Below are positions 14,839 to 23,934 of a stretch of 64,000 nt of DNA, piece by piece. Under the pieces are notes generated by a model that searched no databases, had not been told where the DNA came from, and saw nothing but the letters and a program-made list of their open reading frames with translations. The first letter of the stretch is position 1; every line of letters starts with the position of its first letter. Location: positions 243,923 to 307,922 of the forward strand of contig VXMD01000032.1 of NCBI GenBank assembly GCA_009841255.1, read 5' to 3'. The stretch comes from Candidatus Poribacteria bacterium (GTDB lineage Bacteria > Poribacteria > WGA-4E > WGA-3G). The translations under genes and the position numbers were made by a program.

Positions 14839-17220
14839 ATGCGTGATATCGCTTGCAAGCGACGGTGGCTAAATTGGAAGACATTTCTGATATCCCTACC
14901 CGTTCTAAATTTAGCCACCGTGGCTTTTGCCCAAACAGACGCCGCACCGACTCTCCCACCGGTGTGGTGGATCGCTCCAGTTGGTGCACTCATCGCTTTA
15001 GGTTTTGCATACCACTTCTACCGCGCCGTGATGAAACAGAACGAGGGTAACGAAACGATGCGCGACATCGCACAATCCGTGCGTGAAGGCGCGATGGCAT
15101 ATCTTAGACAACAATACAAAGTGGTGGGTATCGTTTTTGCTGTACTCTGTCTCATCTTTATATTCATGGCTTTTGTCCTTGATGCCCAAAACAGAGTCAT
15201 ACCCTTTGCCTTTCTCACGGGCGGTTTTTTCTCAGGACTCTGCGGTTTCCTCGGCATGAAGACTGCAACCAACGCCTCCGCTCGCACGACAAGTGCCGCC
15301 ATGCAAGGTCTCAACGCAGGTTTGAAGGTCTCGTTCCGTGCCGGTGCGGTCATGGGATTGATAGTTGTCGGATTCGCACTCCTTGATATTACCGGATGGT
15401 TCCTCATCCTCTATTATCTGTTTCCCAAGATATTGCCCGGATTCTTAGAAGTAAACCCACTGCCACAGATTACCGTGATTATGCTGAGTTTCGGCATGGG
15501 TGCCTCGACGCAGGCACTCTTCGCTCGTGTCGGAGGTGGTATCTATACCAAAGCGGCAGACGTTGGTGCCGATCTGGTTGGAAAAGTTGAAGCAGGACTT
15601 TCAGAGGATGACCCGCGTAACCCAGCAGTCATCGCAGATAACGTCGGCGATAACGTCGGTGATGTCGCAGGCATGGGCGCCGACCTCTACGAATCCTATG
15701 CAGGCTCTATCTTAGCCACAGCTGCTCTTGGGGTCGCCGCTGTTGCCGCCGTTGCCGCCAAAGATCCCAATTATGATCACAGTAATCTTATTGTTGACCA
15801 GCTTAAATATCTTTCAGCTCCGATGATTATCGCCGGTATCGGCGTGATTCTCTCCATTTTGGGAATCTATATGGTGCGAACAAAAGAGGGCGCGTCAATG
15901 AAACAGTTGATGGGTTCTTTGAACCTCGGCATCAATGGAAGTGCCGTCGGCATCGCGGTTGTCTCCCTTCCGGTCCTCATCTATTTGGGACTTCCGAACA
16001 TGTGGCAGATTTGGGGCGCAATTATCGCCGGACTGGTAGCAGGTTTGATTATTGGAAAGGTCACTGAGGTCTTTACCTCTCACGATTATTCACCGACCCG
16101 TGCCATCGCGAAGCAGGCACAGACGGGACCCGCAACCGTAATTATTGAAGGTATTGCCGTCGGCATGGAATCAACGGCAATTCCGGTCATAACCATTGTC
16201 GTCGCAGTTGCTATTAGCTACTACCTTCCCGGTGGCGCAACCGAGCCGCTGATGGGGCTATACGGGGTCGGCATTGCCGCTGTCGGTATGCTGGCGACGC
16301 TCGGCATTACCCTCGCTACAGATGCCTACGGACCTATCGCAGACAACGCCGGTGGAAACGCCGAGATGGCAGAACTTGATAAAAGTGTCCGAGAACGTAC
16401 CGATCAGTTGGACGCACTCGGCAACACCACAGCCGCAACCGGCAAGGGATTCGCTATCGGATCCGCAGCACTGACAGCACTCGCACTTCTGGCTGCCTAT
16501 TTGGAAGAAATTCGATACGGATTAGTCCACTTAGCCCATAAAGATCAACTCCTCATACCCGGCGAGGGCAATATCGATACGCTCAAGGTCACCGTCAATC
16601 AATTTATGGATTACTACAACGTTACCCTGATGAATCCACAAGTCCTTATCGGATTGTTCATCGGTGCGGTGATGGCGTTCTATTTCTGTGCCTTGACAAT
16701 GAAAGCCGTCGGGCGCGCCGCCGGAGCCATGGTAGAGGAGGTCCGCCGCCAATTTCGTGAAAGACCCGGTATCATGAAAGGTGAAGAGAAACCGGACTAC
16801 GCACGATGCGTCGAAATTTCAACGGTTGGCGCACAACGAGAGATGATCTTTCCATCGCTGATTGCTATCGTTGTACCTGTCGCAGTCGGTTTGATCTTTG
16901 ATGTTGCCGGTGTATTAGGTTTGCTAGCAGGCGGTTTAGCGACCGGTTTCGTTCTCGCAATTATGATGGCAAATGCCGGGGGGGCGTGGGATAACGCGAA
17001 GAAGTTCATTGAGGAAGGCAAACACAAAAACGAATACGGTGAAAAAGGCTCAGAACCCCACAAAGCCACTGTTGTCGGTGATACCGTCGGAGACCCCTTC
17101 AAAGACACATCGGGTCCTTCGCTTAATATCTTAATTAAGTTGATGTCGATGGTTTCTGTCGTGTTCGCGGGTCTCATAGCGAAATATGGCGGCGTGTTTA
17201 GCAGTTGGCTGGGCATATAG
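14839..17220 (+). CDS. hppA: K+-stimulated membrane pyrophosphatase (ion pump)
   Basis: A 793-residue integral membrane protein that couples pyrophosphate hydrolysis to Na+ and/or H+ export. The catalytic block KAADVGADLVGKVEAGLSEDDPRNPAVIADNVGDNVGDVAGMGADLYESYAG is intact in its DxxxxxxxKxE and DNVGD motifs. GNTTAATGKGFAIGSA has Ala where K+-independent enzymes have Lys, so it belongs to the K+-dependent class. The C-terminal ATVVGDTVGDPFKDTSGPSLNILIKLMS is also present. About 16 membrane segments are expected. A cleavable-looking N-terminus ends VAFAQ. The coding start contains a 14-nt inverted repeat (14862-14921). Na+ versus H+ specificity was not resolved. Confidence 0.95.
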   Translation: MRDIACKRRWLNWKTFLISLPVLNLATVAFAQTDAAPTLPPVWWIAPVGALIALGFAYHFYRAVMKQNEGNETMRDIAQSVREGAMAYLRQQYKVVGIVFAVLCLIFIFMAFVLDAQNRVIPFAFLTGGFFSGLCGFLGMKTATNASARTTSAAMQGLNAGLKVSFRAGAVMGLIVVGFALLDITGWFLILYYLFPKILPGFLEVNPLPQITVIMLSFGMGASTQALFARVGGGIYTKAADVGADLVGKVEAGLSEDDPRNPAVIADNVGDNVGDVAGMGADLYESYAGSILATAALGVAAVAAVAAKDPNYDHSNLIVDQLKYLSAPMIIAGIGVILSILGIYMVRTKEGASMKQLMGSLNLGINGSAVGIAVVSLPVLIYLGLPNMWQIWGAIIAGLVAGLIIGKVTEVFTSHDYSPTRAIAKQAQTGPATVIIEGIAVGMESTAIPVITIVVAVAISYYLPGGATEPLMGLYGVGIAAVGMLATLGITLATDAYGPIADNAGGNAEMAELDKSVRERTDQLDALGNTTAATGKGFAIGSAALTALALLAAYLEEIRYGLVHLAHKDQLLIPGEGNIDTLKVTVNQFMDYYNVTLMNPQVLIGLFIGAVMAFYFCALTMKAVGRAAGAMVEEVRRQFRERPGIMKGEEKPDYARCVEISTVGAQREMIFPSLIAIVVPVAVGLIFDVAGVLGLLAGGLATGFVLAIMMANAGGAWDNAKKFIEEGKHKNEYGEKGSEPHKATVVGDTVGDPFKDTSGPSLNILIKLMSMVSVVFAGLIAKYGGVFSSWLGI
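14862..14921 (+). repeat. Inverted repeat in the hppA start region
   Basis: ACGGTGGCTAAATT (14862-14875) and its exact complement AATTTAGCCACCGT (14908-14921) are separated by 32 nt, beginning 23 nt after the start codon. In the mRNA this would form a strong hairpin within the signal-sequence codons. Confidence 0.8.
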
Positions 17221-17250
17221 GAAGATAGGCAACGCATGAGGGAATAGTTG

Positions 17251-17340
17251 CCAGTTATCGGTAACAAGAGAGTCTTGTTAATGGGGGTTACAACCCCCTC
17301 CCCCAGTAACCTCTTAACTGAAAACCGATAACCGATAACC
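17251..17340. repeat. Family B palindrome between hppA and ilvD
   Basis: CCAGTTATCGGTAAC at the left pairs with GATAACC-type sequence at the right (ACCGATAACCGATAACC). An inner GGGGGTT-ACAA-CCCCC hairpin sits near 17283-17298. Related to 13344-13398. Confidence 0.7.
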
Positions 17341-17362
17341 ATTTTGTAGGAGAATATTGACA

Positions 17363-19042
17363 ATGTCCAATAAGTTGAAACCCCGAAGTTATGCGATTAC
17401 CGATGGACCCGATCGTGCCGCCGCACGCACGATGCTTATGTTCGGAGATGGCGGACTATCCCCAGAAGATCTTGACAAACCGATTATCGGGGTTGCCAAT
17501 ACTTGGATCGAAATAGGTCCTTGTAACTTTCACCTGAGACGGCTCGCCGCCAAGGTCAAAGCGGGGATCCGCGCGGCAGGCGGAACACCGCTTGAATTCA
17601 ACACCGTCAGTATCTCTGACGGTATCACCATGGGCACCGAGGGCATGAAAACCTCGCTTATCAGCAGGGAAATCATCGCCGACTCGATCGAGTTGGTTTC
17701 TATTGGTAACATGTTTGATGCTGTTGTCGCCCTCTGTGGATGCGATAAGACCGTCCCCGGCACTGTCATGGCACTCGCACGGTTAGATATTCCATCACTC
17801 ACGCTCTACGGCGGATCAATCATGCCGGGCAAATTTCAGGGACGAGATGTCACCATCCAAGACGTGTTTGAAGCCGTCGGGCAGCATGCGGAAGGCACAA
17901 TAACCGTCGAAGAACTGGACGATCTGATTAGTAAAGGATGTCCCGGCCCCGGGGCATGCGGCGGCCAATTCACTGCCAATACTATGGCAACAGCCGTTGA
18001 AATGTTGGGTATCGCTCCGCTGGGGAGTGGAAGCGTTCCAGCCGTTTTAGAAGAGAAAGATCAGGAAGCATACAGAGCTGGACAACTCGTTATGGATATG
18101 CTCGCTGCTGACCGACGACCCAGCCAAATTATTACCCGCAAATCGCTTGAGAACGCGATTACCTCTGTCGCCGCTACTGCCGGGTCGACCAATGGCATTC
18201 TGCATCTCCTCGCTATCGCACACGAAGCACAAGTTCCCTTAACACTTGAAGACTTCGATACCATTAGTAAAAAGACCCCTGTATTGGCGGACCTTAAACC
18301 CGGTGGGCAATTTGTTGCAAACGATCTCTACGAAGCGGGAGGTATCCCGTTTTTAGCAAAACGCATGACAGAGGCAGGATTGCTCCACACTGATGAACTC
18401 ACCGTCACTGGCAAATCCATCGGCGAAGAGGCAAATGCCGCGACCGAAACGGAGGGACAGCAGGTGGTCAGACCTATCGACACACCCCTCAAACCGACGG
18501 GCGGTTTTGCTATTTTGAAAGGGAATCTCGCCCCAGATGGGTGTGTTCTCAAATTAGCCGGTCAGGATAAAACGCTCCATCGCGGTCCAGCCCGTATTTT
18601 TGAGCGTGAGGAGGACACTTTTGCCGCCATCAAAGGCGGACAGATCCAGCCCGGGGATGTCATCGTTATCCGCTATGAGGGACCCACTGGCGGTCCCGGT
18701 ATGCGTGAGATGTTAGGCGTAACAGCCGCCATCGTCGGTGCTGGCTTGAGTGAAGACGTCGCCCTCTTAACCGACGGTAGATTCTCTGGTGCGACCCACG
18801 GTTTCATGATTTGTCACGTCGCCCCTGAAGCCGCAAGAGGCGGTCCCATCGCTATCCTCCAAGAGGGAGACGAAATTGTGATTGATGCCAAAGAACGACG
18901 CCTCGATGTTAATCTCCCCGACGCTGAAATCCAAGCACGTTTTGAGCAGTGGTCACCGCCTGAACCACGCTATGCCCGTGGCGTAATGGCGAAATATGCA
19001 AACTCAGTCTCTTCTGCTTCTGAAGGTGCTGTGACGGGATAG
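17363..19042 (+). CDS. ilvD: Dihydroxy-acid dehydratase
   Basis: A 559-residue Fe-S dehydratase of valine/isoleucine synthesis. Cluster ligands are visible in GPCNFHLRRL, GCDKTVPG and CPGPGACGGQFTANTM; the active-site serine lies in TDGRFSGATHGF, and GPTGGPGMREML is typical. The ATG at 17363 follows TAGGAGA; a TTG two codons upstream is less likely. It lies 12 kb from ilvBNC, on the same strand. A hairpin with T-run (19065-19098) follows. Confidence 0.97.
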   Translation: MSNKLKPRSYAITDGPDRAAARTMLMFGDGGLSPEDLDKPIIGVANTWIEIGPCNFHLRRLAAKVKAGIRAAGGTPLEFNTVSISDGITMGTEGMKTSLISREIIADSIELVSIGNMFDAVVALCGCDKTVPGTVMALARLDIPSLTLYGGSIMPGKFQGRDVTIQDVFEAVGQHAEGTITVEELDDLISKGCPGPGACGGQFTANTMATAVEMLGIAPLGSGSVPAVLEEKDQEAYRAGQLVMDMLAADRRPSQIITRKSLENAITSVAATAGSTNGILHLLAIAHEAQVPLTLEDFDTISKKTPVLADLKPGGQFVANDLYEAGGIPFLAKRMTEAGLLHTDELTVTGKSIGEEANAATETEGQQVVRPIDTPLKPTGGFAILKGNLAPDGCVLKLAGQDKTLHRGPARIFEREEDTFAAIKGGQIQPGDVIVIRYEGPTGGPGMREMLGVTAAIVGAGLSEDVALLTDGRFSGATHGFMICHVAPEAARGGPIAILQEGDEIVIDAKERRLDVNLPDAEIQARFEQWSPPEPRYARGVMAKYANSVSSASEGAVTG

Positions 19043-19064
19043 AGTTGTTTCATTTCCTATCCGT

Positions 19065-19098
19065 AGGACAGGTCTCGGTGCCTGTCCTTTTCTCTTTT
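19065..19098 (+). terminator. Intrinsic terminator of ilvD (family C hairpin)
   Basis: AGGACAGG (19065-19072) pairs with CCTGTCCT (19081-19088) across TCTCGGTG, then TTTCTCTTTT. It begins with GTAGG and belongs to the dispersed family C hairpins. A second member (19099-19121, GTAGGACGCGACACCGTGTCG) follows at once. Confidence 0.75.
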
Positions 19099-19172
19099 GT
19101 AGGACGCGACACCGTGTCGATTTAGCCTGAAAAAATGTTGTAAAATCTCCCCAGATCTGTTAGGATATCCTT

Positions 19173-19571
19173 ATGAATACACAAAAACCCATTATCCTCA
19201 ATCAAGCAGAACTCGACTGGGAAGGCTGGGACGGTCCAGGCGTCGCCGCTGAAGGTCCATTACGTTGGAAAATCCTCGTATCGGGTGAACGCGGACCCAG
19301 TAGCCGGCTCACCACAGGCATAGCGGAAATGAACCCTGGTGCGCTACTCGCGCTCCATCACCACGAACCGGAAGAGACCTATTATGTCATCAGCGGTCAT
19401 GGGAATGTAACAGTAGATGATCGTGAGGCATCACTCAGTCCCGGTTCATCTGTCTTCATACCCTCTAACGCGAAACATTCGCTCCGTTGCACAGGCACCG
19501 AGAAACTGGTTTTCCTATTCACTTTCGCAGCAGACCGGTTCGACGAAATCGTCTACCATTTCGACGCGTAA
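19173..19571 (+). CDS. Small cupin protein
   Basis: A 132-residue single cupin domain. The metal-binding motif is seen in LLALHHHEPEETYYVISGHGNVTV (two His, a Glu) with the second part PGSSVFIPSNAKHSLRCTG (His). Such proteins bind a divalent metal and act as isomerases, dioxygenases or binding proteins; the substrate cannot be read. It stands alone behind the ilvD terminator. Confidence 0.8.
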   Translation: MNTQKPIILNQAELDWEGWDGPGVAAEGPLRWKILVSGERGPSSRLTTGIAEMNPGALLALHHHEPEETYYVISGHGNVTVDDREASLSPGSSVFIPSNAKHSLRCTGTEKLVFLFTFAADRFDEIVYHFDA

Positions 19572-19620
19572 CGCCTAATTATTGAGCAGTTTGAGAGTCC
19601 TAAGCAATATTAAGTTTTGA

Positions 19621-19700
19621 GAAAGGGTGGAAGTGTAGGAAAATTGGGCGAACCCGCGGGTCCCCTATCTTCCATCCTTCCATCCTTCCAATCTTTCAAC
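19621..19700. repeat. Family D GGAAGG palindrome
   Basis: GAAAGGGTGGAAG on the left is complementary to CTTCCATCCTTC-type sequence on the right, with a CGAACCCGCGGG core. A related element is inserted inside the TPR gene at 51951-52037. Confidence 0.5.
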
Positions 19701-19760
19701 ACAATTGGGAATTCAAAACTTCAATGTTAATGCTTAAACTTGCTCAAAGGGAATCTTAAG

Positions 19761-20747
19761 ATGTCACTCAAAACCTTAGACACTAAACCCATTATGTCCA
19801 ATGCCGATGCGAGTCTCATAGACCTCGGCGATGGCATCGCTCGACTTGAACTGCATAGCAAATTGAACATCATAGAGGACGGGACACTGGAGATATTTGA
19901 CACCGCACTCGATGAAGTAGAGCGCAATTATGCGGGCATGGTTATTGCCACGGAAGCGAAAAATTTTTCGGTGGGACTCAACCTCATTCTTCTATTAGAG
20001 CGTGCTAAGCGGAAAAATTGGGACGCTATTTCGGCAACAGTCCGGAATCTACAAGCCGTTTGCACACGGCTTCGGACGGTATCAAAGCCGGTCGTCGCAG
20101 CGACAGCAGGTATGGCACTCGGGGGCGGCTGTGAGCTCGCATTCGGTGCTGATGCGGTGCAAGCCTTCACCGAAAGTTATCTCGGTCTCGTTGAACTCCG
20201 TGTTGGGCTTATTCCTGTTGGCGGTGGCACGAAAGAGATGGCGTTTCGATGTCTCGAAGGGCAATCCTCAACTGCATCGATCCAGAATCTATTCCCTTAT
20301 GTGAATCAGGCTTTTGACACGCTTCGGGAATCGAAGGTTTCACAGAACGCTACGGATGCGGTGGAACTCGGTTACCTGCGTCGCACCGACGCCGTTTCAT
20401 TAGATCAAGAGACACATTTTGAGGACGCGAAGCGACTTGCTCTCTCAATGCACAAAGCAGATTATCAGCCACCTGAACCGCCACAGATACTTGTGCTGGG
20501 TGAGGAGGGAATTGCTCGGCTCAGCTTACAAACACACCAGCTTCGACAGGCGGGTATCATCGACAATTACGCCCAGCATCTCGCCAATAAAATGGCAGCC
20601 GTCCTCTGCGGCGGTTCGCTTTCCGCTCCACAATTCGTCACTGAACAATACCTACTTGATCTGGAGTACGAGACATTCCTCAGCCTTTGTGGACAGCCGG
20701 AAACCCATGCGCGGATAGAGGCAACACTCCAGAAGGGTAAAAAATAA
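19761..20747 (+). CDS. Enoyl-CoA hydratase/isomerase-type protein (FadN C-terminal half)
   Basis: A 328-residue crotonase-fold protein. Its N-terminus (NADASLIDLGDGIARLELHSKLN) and the oxyanion segments VGLNLILLLERA and GMALGGGCELAFGADAVQAFTES resemble the C-terminal hydratase part of FadN-type 3-hydroxyacyl-CoA dehydrogenases. GLVELRVGLIPVGGGTKEM is also conserved. The NAD-binding dehydrogenase half expected before it is missing; the upstream gene is a cupin. The stop overlaps by 1 nt the start of the thiolase gene, so the two are translationally coupled in a beta-oxidation pair. The ATG at 19761 is chosen over an in-frame TTG at 19740. Confidence 0.8.
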   Translation: MSLKTLDTKPIMSNADASLIDLGDGIARLELHSKLNIIEDGTLEIFDTALDEVERNYAGMVIATEAKNFSVGLNLILLLERAKRKNWDAISATVRNLQAVCTRLRTVSKPVVAATAGMALGGGCELAFGADAVQAFTESYLGLVELRVGLIPVGGGTKEMAFRCLEGQSSTASIQNLFPYVNQAFDTLRESKVSQNATDAVELGYLRRTDAVSLDQETHFEDAKRLALSMHKADYQPPEPPQILVLGEEGIARLSLQTHQLRQAGIIDNYAQHLANKMAAVLCGGSLSAPQFVTEQYLLDLEYETFLSLCGQPETHARIEATLQKGKK

Positions 20748-21931
20748 TGCAGACGACACCAAGCGTAGTTATCGTATCTGCGGCACGGACAGCCGTCGGA
20801 AAAGCCGGAAGGGGGACACTCAGAAACACACGTCCAGATGAACTCGCTGCGGCTGCCCTCTGTGGTGTAATAAAGCGACTTCCGCAGTTTGATCCGGATG
20901 CCGTAGACGATGTCATCATCGGGTGCGCCACACATGAGGGACCACAGGGTTACAACGTCGCCCGTATCGCTAGTTTACGTGCTGGATTTCCTGTTTCCGT
21001 CCCTGCTCTGACAATCAACCGATTCTGTGCCTCCGGTTTGGAAACAATAGCGATGGGTGCCGAGCAGATCCTATCTGGGCGTGCCGAGGTCGTCGTTGCT
21101 GGCGGTGTCGAGAGTATGAGTCAAGTACCCTTTGGCGTCAATCTCTCGCCGAACCCTACGCTCATAGAACATGCCCCGGATGCCTACCTCAGCATGGGAT
21201 TGACCGCTGAAAATTTAGCGCGAAAATACAATATATCTCGCAGTGCCCAAGACGCCTATGCTTATGAAAGCCATCACAAGGCGATTGATGCAATTGATGC
21301 AGGCAAATTCAAAGAAGAAATCGTGCCACTGACAATAGAAGAGACACATCTTAATCCGGAAAGTCCTACGTCTGAAACCACCTGTTCTGTCTTTGATACG
21401 GATGAAGGACCGCGTCGGGATACCTCACCAGAAGCCTTGGCATCTCTCAAACCTGTTTTTCATGTAGATGGCACGGTAACCGCAGGCAACGCCTCTCAGA
21501 TGAGCGATGCTGCTGCTGCTGTTGTTCTCATGTCCGAAGCGCGCGCGGAAACTGAAGGTTACGATCCCTTGGCACGTTTCGTCGGTTACGCCACAGCAGG
21601 CGTCTCTCCCGAAATCATGGGAATCGGACCGGTCCCTGCGATCCCGAAGACACTCGCGTCTGCTGGATTAACTTTAGCCGATATAGATGTTATAGAGTTA
21701 AACGAAGCATTTGCCGTGCAAGCCCTCGCCGTGATTCAAGAAGCACAGTTGCCACCCGAAAAGGTGAACGTCAACGGCGGCGCAGTCGCCTTGGGACATC
21801 CCCTCGGTTGCACGGGTACCAAGCTCACCGTAAGTTTGATTAACGAAATGCGGCGGCAAAATCACCGATACGGCATGGTAACGATGTGTGTCGGCGGTGG
21901 CATGGGTGCCGCTGGTATTTTCAGTTTTTAA
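20747..21931 (+). CDS. fadA: Acetyl-CoA acyltransferase (thiolase)
   Basis: A 394-residue thiolase of fatty-acid beta-oxidation. The nucleophilic cysteine is in NRFCASGLETIAMGAEQI (about residue 89); the His of NGGAVALGHPLGCTGTK and the second Cys of MCVGGGMGAAGIF complete the site. Length and motif order are normal. It overlaps the hydratase gene by 1 nt. Confidence 0.93.
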   Translation: MQTTPSVVIVSAARTAVGKAGRGTLRNTRPDELAAAALCGVIKRLPQFDPDAVDDVIIGCATHEGPQGYNVARIASLRAGFPVSVPALTINRFCASGLETIAMGAEQILSGRAEVVVAGGVESMSQVPFGVNLSPNPTLIEHAPDAYLSMGLTAENLARKYNISRSAQDAYAYESHHKAIDAIDAGKFKEEIVPLTIEETHLNPESPTSETTCSVFDTDEGPRRDTSPEALASLKPVFHVDGTVTAGNASQMSDAAAAVVLMSEARAETEGYDPLARFVGYATAGVSPEIMGIGPVPAIPKTLASAGLTLADIDVIELNEAFAVQALAVIQEAQLPPEKVNVNGGAVALGHPLGCTGTKLTVSLINEMRRQNHRYGMVTMCVGGGMGAAGIFSF

Positions 21932-22000
21932 TTTATGGGCAACTTGACTGCGCTCCGCTACGTTTACGCGCAGCAGGTTTTCGAGTGAACATAACCCCAA

Positions 22001-22086
22001 GCCTGCAACAATGACGCAGGCGACCCTTGAGAAACGCAGTTGATAGTTTAGACCCACTTCGTCTCTCCGCAAGGAACATTAAAAAT
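22001..22086 (+). repeat. Family A leader repeat (copy 2)
   Basis: GCCTGCAACAATGACGCAGGCG forms a short hairpin (GCCTGC/GCAGGC). After a divergent middle comes CTCCGCAAGGAACATTAAAAAT, ending right before the ATG at 22087 and giving it AAGGAA as ribosome-binding site. Confidence 0.75.
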
Positions 22087-23100
22087 ATGCAAACGCATGT
22101 CTATCTTTCTATAGCAGGAGAAAACAGAATCGCCATTTACACGTTGGATGTTTCCACCGGCGATATTGAATTTCAGGAAAATATCGGGGTCAGCGGTTCT
22201 CCCGGACCGTTAGCACTCTCACCGTGTGGCAACTATCTCTATGCCGGACTCCGATCCAGCCGAGAAATCGCAAGTTTCCGCATCGATGAAAAGACAAAAC
22301 ATCTCACCCACCTACGAACAGTCCAACTGGACGCCGATACCTGTTATATTGCGACCGACAAAACCGGGAATTTTCTGCTTTCCGCCTATTACGGCGCCGG
22401 TAAAGTTACTGTGCATACCATCGGCGACGATAAGACTGTCCAAGGTGAACCGCTTCAGACCGTTGAAACGGATATACACGCACACTGCATCGAAACGGAT
22501 GCCACAAATCGGTTTGCCTTTGTGCCGCATACCGTGCCTCGAAATGCCATCTATCAGTTCCAATTCGATGCGGGAACAGGCACGCTCACACCAAATCCCG
22601 TCGGAAACCTCAATCCGGGTGCTCCCATTGGACCACGCCACGTCCTTTTTCATCCGAGCAAACCAATCCTTTACGCCTCAAATGAACAAGGATCAAGCGT
22701 CTCCGCGTACACCCTTGCGGACGGAGAACACCCAGGAATTTTGGTAGATTTACAGGAAGATCTGCCGACACTCCCCGCGGACTTTGACGGGGATAATACG
22801 TGTGCACAGATTCATATCGACCCACAGGGCAAATTTCTCTACGTTTCCAACCGAGGTCACGACAGCATCGCAGAATTCGCAATTGACGAAAAAAGCGGAA
22901 AACTCAGTGTTGTCGGGCATCAGTTAACCGAACCTACGCCGCGCGTTTTTAACATTGACGCAACCGGTACCCTTCTCTTCGTCGGTGGTCAAGGGTCCGG
23001 CAAACTCGCGACCTACCGCATCGATCGGGAAAGTGGAGCATTAGCACCGATTGGCAATTATACAGTCGGGGAAAGCCCGATGTGGGTACTTTTTCTCTAA
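22087..23100 (+). CDS. Lactonase-family beta-propeller (6-phosphogluconolactonase-like)
   Basis: A 337-residue seven-bladed propeller of the Pgl/YbhE type: SPGPLALSPCGNYLYAGLR, ATDKTGNFLLSAYYGAGKVTVH, GPRHVLFHPSKPILYASNEQGSSVSAY, QIHIDPQGKFLYVSNRGHDSIAEFAID. Family members hydrolyse sugar lactones, but the family also holds proteins of unknown function, so the enzyme role is a guess. The start at 22087 directly follows repeat A2; the frame is open to 22027 but that part is repeat. Confidence 0.8.
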   Translation: MQTHVYLSIAGENRIAIYTLDVSTGDIEFQENIGVSGSPGPLALSPCGNYLYAGLRSSREIASFRIDEKTKHLTHLRTVQLDADTCYIATDKTGNFLLSAYYGAGKVTVHTIGDDKTVQGEPLQTVETDIHAHCIETDATNRFAFVPHTVPRNAIYQFQFDAGTGTLTPNPVGNLNPGAPIGPRHVLFHPSKPILYASNEQGSSVSAYTLADGEHPGILVDLQEDLPTLPADFDGDNTCAQIHIDPQGKFLYVSNRGHDSIAEFAIDEKSGKLSVVGHQLTEPTPRVFNIDATGTLLFVGGQGSGKLATYRIDRESGALAPIGNYTVGESPMWVLFL

Positions 23101-23239
23101 CGTCGTTTCTCCGCAAGGAAAAATTATAAACGCGCAGATTCTTGTTGAATCGTAGCCTGTAACGAAGTGGAAGGCGGATTTAAGAAAGGCACCTCGAACA
23201 TGAAACCCTCGTCATTTCTCCGCAAGGAAAAATTAAAAC
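23101..23239 (+). repeat. Family A leader repeats (copies 3 and 4), the second read into tmk
   Basis: A short copy ends at about 23132 (TTTCTCCGCAAGGAAAAATT). A full copy runs 23151-23239 with GTAGCCTGTAAC, AAAGGCACCTCGAACATG and TTTCTCCGCAAGGAAAAATT. The last part of the full copy is translated as the N-terminus of tmk. Confidence 0.7.
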
Positions 23240-23844
23240 GTGGAATTTTTATTACTTTTGAAGGCATAGAAGGATCGGGTAAGACGACGCAAGCAGAACG
23301 TTTGGCAACCGCCCTGGGACCGGACGTTGTACTCACCCGTGAACCCGGCGGCACACACATTTCTGAACGGATACGCGACATCTTTCTGACAGCAGACGAC
23401 ATAACAGCCATGACAGAACTGCTGCTCATTGCCGCCGCACGCACGCAACACGTAGACGAACGGATACGCCCGGCGTTACATGCAAAACGGACTGTCATCT
23501 GTGATAGGTTTATTGATGCCACTGTGGCTTATCAAGGCTATCGCGGCGGCATTGACCTTTCGTTTATCCACCAATTAAATCACATTGCCACGGGCGGTTT
23601 AACCCCTGATATTACCTTTATCCTCGACCTACCTCCAGAGATCGGGATATCACGCCAACAACACGCAGCGATGGCTCGCGACCGTCTGGACAAAGAATCG
23701 TTGGAATCTCACCGAAAGGTGCGCACAGGATACCTATCTGTCGCCAAGGCGAACCCACATCGCATCAAATTGATAGACGCTACACAGTCTCCAGATGTTA
23801 TCCACGCCGAGGTCTTAGCCGAATACCAAGATTATGCCTGGTAA
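23200..23844 (+). CDS. tmk: Thymidylate kinase
   Basis: A 214-residue kinase making dTDP from dTMP. The P-loop is in GIFITFEGIEGSGKTTQAERLA; TREPGGTHISERIRD and CDRFIDATVAYQGYRGG are the DRx/dTMP motifs. Normal TMKs begin directly at the RGIFITFEG strand. Here about 14 residues (MKPSSFLRKEKLKR) precede it and are encoded by the end of a family A repeat, so the repeat has become coding. The ATG at 23200 is preferred over a GTG at 23167. holB follows after 90 nt. Confidence 0.93.
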   Translation: MKPSSFLRKEKLKRGIFITFEGIEGSGKTTQAERLATALGPDVVLTREPGGTHISERIRDIFLTADDITAMTELLLIAAARTQHVDERIRPALHAKRTVICDRFIDATVAYQGYRGGIDLSFIHQLNHIATGGLTPDITFILDLPPEIGISRQQHAAMARDRLDKESLESHRKVRTGYLSVAKANPHRIKLIDATQSPDVIHAEVLAEYQDYAW

Positions 23845-23934
23845 GCGAGGTTTCTGAAGGGTGTCTATTCACATAGCCAAAAGTTAGAGGCTTTTAACTG
23901 TCCGTGTAGGAACGATCTCTGATTGGGAAAAAAA

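Noticed and set aside
16797-17363. Minus-strand frame of 188 codons
   Set aside because: Antiparallel to the hppA 3' end and running into a palindromic repeat.
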